This document shows, in pieces, positions 1-7,513 of a DNA stretch of 64,000 nucleotides. The notes under the pieces are model-generated. The model was not told the DNA's origin. It did no database searches and saw only the letters and a program-made list of their open reading frames with translations. Source of the stretch: Spirochaetia bacterium UBA2205 (GTDB taxonomy: Bacteria > Spirochaetota > UBA4802 > UB4802); contig DCUV01000063.1 of assembly GCA_002328585.1 (NCBI GenBank), positions 1 to 64,000 on the forward strand, given 5' to 3'. Numbering within the stretch: position 1 is the first letter of the stretch; every line of letters begins with the position of its first letter. The translations under genes and the position numbers were made by a program.

Positions 1-1
1 G

Positions 2-532
2 CAGGCGCAGAAGAGGACTGAGGAGAGCATAAAAGAACTTATCCGTGCACAACGGGAGAATGAAAAAATACTGAAGAATTTTATGGTAGCATTTGATGAT
101 CTTAAAAAGCAGGTTGGTGGACTTTCTATGGTTGTTGGGTATGGAATTGAAGATAATTTGATGCCATTGATGCCTCAGTTTGTCCAGAATAACTATAAGG
201 TAAAAGCATGCGAGGTTGAACGAAAATATATTTTGTATGATAATGGTAGTTATGATGAGGTTAACCTTCATATACATGCAAAAACTAATGGGAAAGATGT
301 ATATATTATAGGTGAATGTAAGGCTCAGCCCGGTAAAAAAGATATAGATAGATTTAATAAGATGTTAAAAAGGATTAGAAATCATTATAAATCGGACATT
401 TATGGGTTTATTGTAGGCTATACCTATCACCCCGAAATAGAAGAATACTGTAAAAAACATTCCATTGATATCTTTAAAACATATCAAATAAAGCGTTTTG
501 CTGAAGAAAAAAAGAGAAATAAAAAACAGTAA
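2..532 (+). CDS. PD-(D/E)XK nuclease-like protein, 5' truncated
   Basis: The frame is open from base 2, so the true start lies outside the window; the first in-frame ATG is at 83. The N-terminal part is charged and probably coiled coil (QAQKRTEESIKELIRAQREN). The C-terminal half has alternating strands and helices with an acidic residue (YDEVNL) followed by GECKA, which fits the D/E...ExK core of PD-(D/E)XK nucleases, as in DUF3782-type proteins. That class is metal-dependent, but no substrate can be inferred. The end is lysine-rich (EEKKRNKKQ). Family assignment is by pattern only; a non-nuclease role is possible. Confidence 0.55.
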   Translation, partial: QAQKRTEESIKELIRAQRENEKILKNFMVAFDDLKKQVGGLSMVVGYGIEDNLMPLMPQFVQNNYKVKACEVERKYILYDNGSYDEVNLHIHAKTNGKDVYIIGECKAQPGKKDIDRFNKMLKRIRNHYKSDIYGFIVGYTYHPEIEEYCKKHSIDIFKTYQIKRFAEEKKRNKKQ

Positions 533-651
533 AAAGAAAAGAGTAAAAAGCATAATAATAAAAAATATAGGTCAAAAATTGCTTTTAAAATGATGATGCA
601 TGTATTTTTTCCCCTGTCCATTCCTTATTTTCCTTTGCTTGCATTTTATCC

Positions 652-680
652 TTGACAATGCTACTATATAAAAGTATAGT
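652..680 (+). promoter_or_regulatory. dinB promoter with overlapping palindrome
   Basis: TTGACA (652-657) and TATAGT (675-680) are separated by exactly 17 bp, a strong sigma-70-type promoter. The -10 box is the right arm of an inverted repeat ACTATA-N6-TATAGT (663-680), a plausible operator. The expected transcription start (about 686-688) coincides with the ATG of dinB at 687, so the mRNA may be leaderless. LexA is an obvious candidate repressor for dinB, but I do not recognise the box. Confidence 0.65.
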
Positions 681-686
681 ATTTCT

Positions 687-1904
687 ATGAGTGAGAAAAT
701 TATCCTTCATGTTGATATGGATGCTTTTTTTACCTCGGTTGAGCAGGTTGACAATCCTTTGCTACGGGGTAAACCGGTTGTGGTGGGTGCTGATCCTAAA
801 GGCGGAAGGGGCAGGGGTGTTGTTTCTGCTGCAAGCTATGAGGCACGACGGTTTGGCATCCATTCGGCAATGCCTATATCAAAAGCATTCAGGCTATGTC
901 CCACTGCTTATTTTTTGCCCCCGCGGTTTGATAGATATGTGGAACTATCGAACATGATAATGAAGATACTGGAAAGCTTTTCCCCATGCATTGAGCAGAT
1001 AAGTATTGATGAAGCGTTTTTAGACTGTACGAACACGGTAAACCTTTTTGTCAGCAAAGAAAATATTGCAAAGAAAATAAAGCATGAGATTGTTACCAGC
1101 ACCGGACTTACAGCAAGCATTGGCATTGCAACCAACAAGCTGGTGGCTAAGATTGCTTCGGATTTGCATAAACCTGATGGGCTTACCATCTGCGCGTCAG
1201 GTGAGGAAAAAAAATTTTTAGCACCGCTTCCCATTTCCAAACTTTTTGGCGTTGGCAAAAAGACGCAAAGCCTGTTGCAATCGCTGGGTTTTTACACCAT
1301 AGCGGACATTCAGCATTCCTCTGAAAATTATTTGCATGGTGTGCTGGGGAAATGGGGCGTTATGCTGTATAGGTTTGCCAATGGTATTGACACGCGGGCT
1401 GTGGAACCGTATAGCACAGTAAAGTCCGTAAGCGAAGAGACAACGTTTGATGAGGATAGCGCTGATGAAGATGTGATTATAGCTACTCTTACTGAGCTGT
1501 GTGATAGGGTAATACGCAGGGTCAGAGCACAGCATTTTGCATTTAAAACTATTACATTGAAGATACGGCTTGAAGGTTTTGAAACCTACACTCGCAGCAA
1601 AACAATTCATGACTATGTCAAGGACATGATAACATTGCAAAAAGAAATCATGAGGCTTTATATTTCGTTTGGTCGGGGTAAACGGAGGGTGCGGCTTCTG
1701 GGTGTGCGCGTGGCAAATCTTATCTGCGATGCTGATGTGCAGATGAGCCTTTTTAGTTGCAGGGATGAACAAAAGATTGAAAAAATTGAAACTGTTATTG
1801 ATAGTATGCATCATAGGGGTTTAAACCTGCTGCGGGCTTCGGTAGTAAAACCTCCGGAAAAAATTGCCATAATACATAACGATGGCAAAAAAGGGAAGCA
1901 CTAA
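687..1904 (+). CDS. dinB: DNA polymerase IV (Y family)
   Basis: Error-prone translesion polymerase that extends primers across damaged template. The full 405-aa length fits the family. The palm carries the catalytic acidic residues: VDMDAFF at residues 9-15 (D10) and SIDEAFLD at 106-113 (D108, E109). The YEARRFGI region (51-58), a helix-hairpin-helix segment (ISKLFGVGKKTQSLL) and the little-finger domain follow. No Shine-Dalgarno is visible before the ATG, and the promoter places transcription start at that codon. The C-terminus lacks a clear beta-clamp QLxLF motif, although VQMSLFS near residue 355 may serve. Confidence 0.96.
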   Translation: MSEKIILHVDMDAFFTSVEQVDNPLLRGKPVVVGADPKGGRGRGVVSAASYEARRFGIHSAMPISKAFRLCPTAYFLPPRFDRYVELSNMIMKILESFSPCIEQISIDEAFLDCTNTVNLFVSKENIAKKIKHEIVTSTGLTASIGIATNKLVAKIASDLHKPDGLTICASGEEKKFLAPLPISKLFGVGKKTQSLLQSLGFYTIADIQHSSENYLHGVLGKWGVMLYRFANGIDTRAVEPYSTVKSVSEETTFDEDSADEDVIIATLTELCDRVIRRVRAQHFAFKTITLKIRLEGFETYTRSKTIHDYVKDMITLQKEIMRLYISFGRGKRRVRLLGVRVANLICDADVQMSLFSCRDEQKIEKIETVIDSMHHRGLNLLRASVVKPPEKIAIIHNDGKKGKH

Positions 1905-1927
1905 CTATAGCCTATGGGCGATAGTTA
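1902..1927 (+). terminator. Hairpin built from inverted motif copies after dinB
   Basis: The arms TAACTATAGCC (1902-1912) and GGCGATAGTTA (1917-1927) pair at 10 of 11 positions around a TATG loop. The left arm includes the dinB stop codon. The right arm is an exact copy of the window's dispersed motif and the left is its reverse complement with one change. There is no following T-run, so termination is inferred. Confidence 0.5.
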
Positions 1928-2056
1928 CCGGCAATCCATGTTTTAGTATAAAAATATTCCCGCTTGACAAAATATTCTTGCTTTTAACAACTATGTACTA
2001 TATAGGCAGTATATGAATAGGCTTCCAATTTTTATGTAAACTACAGTGAGGCGTGC

Positions 2057-2935
2057 ATGTTTGAAGGTGTGTTTACTGCGTTGGTGACCCCATTTAAAAA
2101 TGGCAAGATTGACTATGATTCAGTAGCAGCAATAATTGAGCATCAGATTGCTGGTGGCGTGGACGGTGTTGTGCCTATGGGTACTACCGGCGAGTCTCCT
2201 ACGGTAAGCTATGAAGAGCATGAGGAATTTATTGTCCGTGTTGTTACATTGGTCAATAAGCGCATAAAGGTTATAGCGGGCACCGGTTCAAATTCAACTG
2301 ATGAGGCTATATACCTTTCAAAGGCAGCACAGGATGCGGGGGTTGATGGCGTGTTGCTGGTAAATCCCTATTACAATAAACCACCACAGCGTGGACTGAT
2401 AGCTCATTTTGAGAGTGTTGCACAATCAATTAATATTCCCGTTATTCTGTATAATATCCCTGGCAGAACCGGAGTAAATTTCCTTCCTGAAAGTGTTGCC
2501 CAGCTTATACAGCGTGTACCCAATATCGTTGCAATGAAAGAGGCTTCGGGTGATATTAATCAGATGATGAACCTTGTTGAGATGTGTGGCAATAGCATTA
2601 CTCTGTTATCAGGCGATGACAATTTGCTGCTGCCTGTGCTGGCTATTGGCGGGAAAGGTATTATATCGGTAATTTCAAACCTTTTACCAAACGATGTGAA
2701 GGCTGTGGTCACTAATTTTAACAATGGCAATCTTGAAGAAGCAAAGAGGCTTTTCTATAAATTATTACCGTTGTGCCGCGCTATGTTCTATGAAACCAAC
2801 CCTATACCTATAAAAGCTGCTATGGCAATGGCAGGCTTTTGCTCTTCTGAAATGCGACTGCCGTTAGTTCCCCTGTCCGCTGATAACCAGGAAAGGTTAA
2901 AAAAAGCATTGCTGGCGTATGGGGTTAAGCTATGA
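2057..2935 (+). CDS. dapA: 4-hydroxy-tetrahydrodipicolinate synthase
   Basis: Condenses pyruvate with aspartate semialdehyde, the first committed step to diaminopimelate and lysine, in the cytoplasm. The 292-aa length is typical. The Schiff-base lysine is K161 (AMKEASGD), with MGTTGE at 41-46 and the catalytic tyrosine in LYNIPGRTG (Y132). GAGG lies close upstream of the ATG. The stop overlaps the dapB start by 4 nt, indicating translational coupling. DAP synthesis fits a peptidoglycan-containing Gram-negative cell. Confidence 0.97.
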   Translation: MFEGVFTALVTPFKNGKIDYDSVAAIIEHQIAGGVDGVVPMGTTGESPTVSYEEHEEFIVRVVTLVNKRIKVIAGTGSNSTDEAIYLSKAAQDAGVDGVLLVNPYYNKPPQRGLIAHFESVAQSINIPVILYNIPGRTGVNFLPESVAQLIQRVPNIVAMKEASGDINQMMNLVEMCGNSITLLSGDDNLLLPVLAIGGKGIISVISNLLPNDVKAVVTNFNNGNLEEAKRLFYKLLPLCRAMFYETNPIPIKAAMAMAGFCSSEMRLPLVPLSADNQERLKKALLAYGVKL

Positions 2936-3720
2936 AAGTAGCACTGTGCGGTGTTACCGGCAGGATGGGGAAAACCATACTGTCAGTATTGCTTGAAAAG
3001 GGACATGTGCTTGCCCATGCTCTTGATGCCGATAGCTGTTCTATGCTTGGTCAGGATGCTGGTGCTTTCATTGCAACAAAGACTGGTATTGCAATACAGT
3101 CGTTATCCAGTGTAAGCCTTGCTGCTGATGTTGCTGTTGATTTTAGTACTCCTTCTGCAACTGAAGTGTTATTGCAAAAGGCGGTTGCATCGTCAATCCC
3201 TGTTGTTATTGGCACTACCGGTTTTTCTGAAACACAGAGGATAAAGATACAAAAAGCAGCCGAATTTATACCCATTGTATTTTCACCCAACATGTCGGTT
3301 GGTGTTAATCTGTTATTTAAACTTACCCAGATTGCATCGTCAATATTGCAGGAAGGATATGATGTTGAGATATTTGAAGCGCATCATCGTTTAAAGAAAG
3401 ATTCCCCATCCGGGACAGCAAAAAAACTCATTGATATTGTAAGGGAAAACCGGAAGGACCTTGAGCAGGCAAAGCTCATCCATGGAAGGGAAGGCATTGT
3501 TGGCGAAAGAACAAACAATGAAATTGGGGTTATGGTATTACGCGGGGGTGATATTGTTGGTGAACATACCGTTTATTTTGTAGAAAATGGCGAGCGGATT
3601 GAGCTTACCCACAGGGCTACCAGCCGTGAAAATTTTGCACGTGGCGCAGTGAAAGCGGCTGAGTTTGTTGTTAACAAAAAGCCGGGTCTTTATACAATGT
3701 TTGATGTATTGGGATTATAA
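2932..3720 (+). CDS. dapB: 4-hydroxy-tetrahydrodipicolinate reductase
   Basis: NAD(P)H-dependent second step of the diaminopimelate branch. The 262-aa protein has the Rossmann fingerprint GVTGRMG (7-13), the GTTGF loop (94-98) and the signature HHRLKKDSPSGTA (151-163) carrying the catalytic His/Lys pair. It overlaps dapA by 4 nt and is followed within 5 nt by the CBS-PAS gene, so all three genes may be co-transcribed. Confidence 0.97.
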   Translation: MKVALCGVTGRMGKTILSVLLEKGHVLAHALDADSCSMLGQDAGAFIATKTGIAIQSLSSVSLAADVAVDFSTPSATEVLLQKAVASSIPVVIGTTGFSETQRIKIQKAAEFIPIVFSPNMSVGVNLLFKLTQIASSILQEGYDVEIFEAHHRLKKDSPSGTAKKLIDIVRENRKDLEQAKLIHGREGIVGERTNNEIGVMVLRGGDIVGEHTVYFVENGERIELTHRATSRENFARGAVKAAEFVVNKKPGLYTMFDVLGL

Positions 3721-3725
3721 ACAGC

Positions 3726-4688
3726 ATGGATGAAAATGATGTTAAAAATGATCTGGTATCATTTGATGAAAATCCTTATTCCCATGAAATAAAAAAGCCC
3801 GAGGATATTGTCCGTTTATTCTATGAATATAATGTTCCCATTTTACCTGTCATTTCAAAACGGGGAATTCTTTTTGGTATATTAAAAAAAGATGATGTTA
3901 TTGCCGAGCTAAGCGATATAGCACGAAGCTCAATAAGGGTAGATGAGTTTGTTCAGAAGCTGGCAAAGAAGATGACAATGGATGAACTCATTCCTCTTGT
4001 GGTAAATGTTAATGATATTGCTGCCATTGATCTATTTGGTGAGGTGCAGGGGAAGTGGAGCAGGCTGGATCTTTTTATGGCAGCCGAGGGACACTTTGGA
4101 AAAGAAGATAAAAAAGGACAGGACAGCGAAATCCAACCTAAAGACACTGCTATTGAATGGCTTATCTATTTAGTACTGGAGCATATACCGCGGGCGCTGT
4201 ATGCTGTCAATAGTAATGGGAAAACAATTTTTTTCAACGGACATTTTGAAGAGGTTTATCTGAATACATATCCCGATTCTTCAGATGTTGACGTTGCTCA
4301 GGTTGAAACACTACTTATGGATACAACCAGAAATGATATTTTTACTTCATATGTGCATAAGCGACAGTATTTTTTTAATAAGGAAATGAAAACATATTAT
4401 GAACGAGTACCGTTAAAAGACGAAAACAAAACCGTTGGATACCTCTTTCTATTTGAAAGAGACATTACCAAACAGGATTTGCTTATACCTGATATTATCT
4501 CAGAAAGCGATGGTATTGACGAATTACTGTCCCGTGCGCATAGAGCTATACTGGTAAAGGCACTGGTACAATCAGATTATGACCTTGCTGCAACTGCCAC
4601 TATGCTCCATATTACCGAGCAGGATTTAAAAAAGAGAATAAAAAATTTCAATATAACTATCAACAAACCTCTGGAATACGATAAATAA
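3726..4688 (+). CDS. CBS-PAS-Fis regulator without AAA+ domain
   Basis: A 320-aa cytoplasmic protein, probably sensory. Residues about 24-62 resemble one CBS-type motif (VPILPVISKRGILFGILKKDDV). Residues about 146-250 resemble a PAS domain (IPRALYAVNSNGKTIFFNGHF, then a GYLFLFERDIT strand). Residues about 272-312 form a Fis-like helix-turn-helix (DLAATATMLHITEQDLKKRI). Fis domains normally end sigma-54 activators, but here there is no AAA+ module. It may bind DNA or modulate another activator. It starts 5 nt after dapB. Domain calls are by eye. Confidence 0.65.
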   Translation: MDENDVKNDLVSFDENPYSHEIKKPEDIVRLFYEYNVPILPVISKRGILFGILKKDDVIAELSDIARSSIRVDEFVQKLAKKMTMDELIPLVVNVNDIAAIDLFGEVQGKWSRLDLFMAAEGHFGKEDKKGQDSEIQPKDTAIEWLIYLVLEHIPRALYAVNSNGKTIFFNGHFEEVYLNTYPDSSDVDVAQVETLLMDTTRNDIFTSYVHKRQYFFNKEMKTYYERVPLKDENKTVGYLFLFERDITKQDLLIPDIISESDGIDELLSRAHRAILVKALVQSDYDLAATATMLHITEQDLKKRIKNFNITINKPLEYDK

Positions 4689-4698
4689 TAAAATTATC

Positions 4699-4726
4699 TT
4701 GACTTTGTTATATACTATTCTATAAT
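4699..4726 (+). promoter_or_regulatory. Strong sigma-70-type promoter
   Basis: TTGACT (4699-4704) and a perfect TATAAT (4721-4726) with a 16-bp spacer. Transcription would start near 4733, giving a leader of about 55 nt before the secreted protein at 4787. Confidence 0.7.
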
Positions 4727-4786
4727 CAAATTGATTGATAGTTAATAATAGATTATTACAAAATTTATTGTATGGGGTAGTATATA

Positions 4787-5350
4787 ATGAAAAGGATAAT
4801 GGTGGTTATACTGGTATCATATATTGCTTTTGTATCCTGTGCTGCAAAAAAAGGTGTGGTTGCTCGTAAGGTATATGTAACGCCGGGCTCACGTATAATT
4901 GTTATTGTCAATCATTCAAACAATATTAAGAACGTTATCATGGCGCAGTTTATGAACAAAAATTTTTCGGTTAAGGCATTCAATGCATCTGATCTATACA
5001 CCATTGACGATATATATGATATTAAAGACTTTAAAAAAGTAGCATATATGCAACCTCTAAAGAATGATGAGATGATATCATTTGAGAAAGCGGTAGAAAA
5101 CATCTATAAATTACATATCTATAACTATGAACTCCAAAAGGCAGAAGCCTTAACCGACATGCGTACTAAATATGGTGCACAGTTTCTTGTCCTTATGGAG
5201 CTGAAAGACTGGCAGAAGGTATCATGGGCGCGTGCCATTGATTTAACCAATATGGAAGTGGTGTGGGTTGAGAACTATCCTGCACAGTATAAGGATACTC
5301 TGGAATCAATTATTGATCATTTCATCGTCAGCATGAGCGGGCAAAAGTAA
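4787..5350 (+). CDS. Putative lipoprotein, CsgG/LpoB-like
   Basis: The 187-aa protein has a signal peptide ending FVSC (C18), a relaxed lipobox acceptable in spirochaetes. The body (RIIVIVNHSNNIKN..., KYGAQFLVLMELKDWQKVSWARAIDLTNMEVVWVENY) has the strand pattern of CsgG/TolB-N-like lipoproteins, in which a predicted name is built from the cell and combined with a remodelled strand ending. The WARAIDL segment recurs in the next gene as WVRAIDV, so the two share a domain. It sits 11 nt upstream of that gene. Exact function unknown; envelope location inferred. Confidence 0.6.
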   Translation: MKRIMVVILVSYIAFVSCAAKKGVVARKVYVTPGSRIIVIVNHSNNIKNVIMAQFMNKNFSVKAFNASDLYTIDDIYDIKDFKKVAYMQPLKNDEMISFEKAVENIYKLHIYNYELQKAEALTDMRTKYGAQFLVLMELKDWQKVSWARAIDLTNMEVVWVENYPAQYKDTLESIIDHFIVSMSGQK

Positions 5351-5361
5351 CCTTATAGAAT

Positions 5362-6426
5362 ATGAAAAAATATGTTTTTATATTGTCTTTTGGTATTTTC
5401 ATTTTACTGTCATATAATATATTTGCCAAACCCATTGTTGCTTTTGGTTACCTGACAAACCGAAGTGGTAATCCCAATTTTAATTATATGGAGATAATCT
5501 TTCCCAATTCATTTGCATCTGCATTTGAAGATTCTTATGACTGTACTGTGATAAAGCCTCTGAAGGTAAACGATCTGCTTGAAAAAAAGCAGCTAAAGTT
5601 AGAAAAATATTATGAAAATTATGAACTCCCCCAAATTTCAAAAGCAGTAGATTGTGATTTATTCATATTTGGCTATTTTGTGCCATTAGCGGATAACAAC
5701 ATCAAAATAGTATTGACCCTGTATGAAAGTGGTTCAAATCATATTTTTACTTTTACCAATATTGGTAAAATGGAAACCGAGATATTCAGGATAATTGACC
5801 GCATTACACTGGTCCTTTGTGACTTTTTTGGCAAAGACAATTTTTTTATGTTCAAAACCATCAATAAGGGCAGTCGTATTGGTTTGCTGACAAACCTTAC
5901 ACCGGAAGAGCTCAACAGCGTTTATTCAGTATTTATGGATTCAGGCTATACAGTTATTGCTCTACAGGGCAATGAGCTTGAAAGCTACTATGCCCATGAT
6001 GAAACGATTATGAACTATTTCAAATATATAAGCACTGACGACAACTCATATGATTTCATTACTGATTGGACCAGGTTTAAGATTGCTACAGGTACATGGC
6101 AGGGAAAAAAAAATAGTCAGTGGTATGAGGATATGCGTAAGTTCTATGAAATATATGATATTCATTATAAAATATTTAAGAATACCATACTGGGAAAATA
6201 TAAAACCACCTATCGTGACTGTGACTATGTATTAATAGTTGTGTTTAATGATGACAGGTCAAGCTGCTGGGTGCGAGCTATCGATGTTAATGCAAAGCAG
6301 CTGGTGTTTATGCATCCCCATATTAGTGCTGCAGGTATGGGCAGTGATATTCAAAAAACAACCAGAGAGCTTATTCAGATAATGCAAACACCAACGTCAT
6401 TACCACAGAAAGCAAAGAAGCAATAA
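5362..6426 (+). CDS. Secreted protein related to the upstream lipoprotein
   Basis: A 354-aa protein with a signal peptide (MKKYVFILSFGIFILLSYNIFAKP) and no lipobox. The N-terminal half (PIVAFGYLTNRSGN, CDLFIFGYFVPLADN, LTLYESGSNHIFTF) resembles CsgG-like periplasmic folds. The C-terminal half ends YVLIVVFNDDRSSCWVRAIDVNAKQLVF, paralogous to the end of the preceding lipoprotein, suggesting two fused copies of one fold. It shares the promoter at 4699. Convergent with the barrel gene, 3 nt apart. No specific function recognised. Confidence 0.6.
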   Translation: MKKYVFILSFGIFILLSYNIFAKPIVAFGYLTNRSGNPNFNYMEIIFPNSFASAFEDSYDCTVIKPLKVNDLLEKKQLKLEKYYENYELPQISKAVDCDLFIFGYFVPLADNNIKIVLTLYESGSNHIFTFTNIGKMETEIFRIIDRITLVLCDFFGKDNFFMFKTINKGSRIGLLTNLTPEELNSVYSVFMDSGYTVIALQGNELESYYAHDETIMNYFKYISTDDNSYDFITDWTRFKIATGTWQGKKNSQWYEDMRKFYEIYDIHYKIFKNTILGKYKTTYRDCDYVLIVVFNDDRSSCWVRAIDVNAKQLVFMHPHISAAGMGSDIQKTTRELIQIMQTPTSLPQKAKKQ

Positions 6427-6429
6427 AAT

Positions 6430-7008
6430 CTATTCATAATCGCTGGTAAACGTTTTATTTTTTCCCCATACAGTAAAACGAACACCTATAGCTATCTGCA
6501 TCCCGCCTATGCTGGCACCATCTAGATCGTTATTATAGAGTGATTTTGAGTAACCAATTTCAATAAAAGGTGCTACTGATTGTGTTAATAACCATTGCCC
6601 GCCTAACCATAATCCATACGCCATACCAGTTTCTTTTAATTCTTCTAATCCTGAAGTATCGTCTTTAGGTTCTATCTCTGTTCTTGAAATGCCTACCCCG
6701 GCGCTAAAACTTATTGCAATTGGATATTGAGGTAACGAGTATATATATTCGGCTCCCAAAAGCCCCTGAATCTGTCGGTAATCAGTTTCATATATACTGT
6801 TGGAATGTTCAGTTGCCTGGCTGAATAATGGTTTAAAGAATATATTAATATCATTCCTCAAGCTGGCTGATACTTTTAAAGACACACCCGTTTGACTCTT
6901 TGCATCGCCTGTATCATTAATCATGAACATGCCGTCAACATAGTAGTTAGCTAATGCAAAGTTAGAAGTTATAAATATAATGACTATAGTTACAAGAATT
7001 CGTTTCAC
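6430..7008 (-). CDS. Small outer-membrane beta-barrel protein
   Basis: A 192-aa protein with a clean signal peptide (MKRILVTIVIIFITSNFALA) and alternating amphipathic strands (GVSLKVSASLRNDINIFFKP, YPIAISFSAGVGISRTE, GGMQIAIGVRFTVWG), typical of an 8-stranded OmpX/OmpW-sized barrel. A strong AAGGAGG precedes the ATG. The promoter at 7164-7192 implies a leader of about 150 nt. Ligand or role unknown. Confidence 0.65.
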   Translation of the reverse strand: MKRILVTIVIIFITSNFALANYYVDGMFMINDTGDAKSQTGVSLKVSASLRNDINIFFKPLFSQATEHSNSIYETDYRQIQGLLGAEYIYSLPQYPIAISFSAGVGISRTEIEPKDDTSGLEELKETGMAYGLWLGGQWLLTQSVAPFIEIGYSKSLYNNDLDGASIGGMQIAIGVRFTVWGKNKTFTSDYE

Positions 7009-7513
7009 ATAAACCTCCTTATGCAGATAATCGCCGTCGTTGTTTTATCATTACAAAAAAAATTTTTATAAAACATATTTATCACATTTGCAACCAAAAA
7101 AATATCATGCCTGTTGAATGTATAGAGTATAAACATGCCACAGACAACAGTAAATAAAATATCATTATGTGTTACAATTTAAACGATGTCAATACAAAAA
7201 TACAAGGGCACATGAAAACTAAAGTTTGGATACCATAGTAAGAGTAAGGATGTGAAATATTTTATAATTTTTTAATTGTTGAATAGATCCGAAAAGTGAT
7301 TTTTAATGTATGAGTAAATTTAAAATTTTTAAAAAAAAGGCGGTGGAAAAATATATATGGTTTACAAATACCATAATGGTAGTACACTGTTCTTATAGAT
7401 GTAAGGAATTGCTCAATAATGAAAATATTTTACAGTTGACTTAACCTGAATGGAAATTTATTCGACATTATAACTATATAATGTATCAATATATTAAGCG
7501 ATAGTTATCGATT
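7009..7513. other. Divergent intergenic region, 505 bp
   Basis: Very AT-rich with no credible ORF. It holds the minus-strand promoter above, a TTGACT at 7436-7441 and a TATAAT at 7477-7482 that may form part of the amidase promoter (spacing between them is not canonical), and a motif copy at 7498-7506. Confidence 0.6.
7164..7192 (-). promoter_or_regulatory. Promoter for the small barrel gene
   Basis: On the minus strand, TTGACA (7187-7192) and CATAAT (7164-7169) are separated by 17 bp. This is the best promoter in the 7009-7513 gap. Confidence 0.55.

Noticed and set aside
1218..1814. 198-aa minus-strand ORF inside dinB
   Set aside because: Shadow of dinB; composition is that of a reversed coding strand.
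5362..6426. Lipoprotein call for the second secreted protein
   Set aside because: No cysteine at the signal-peptide end, so only secretion is supported.
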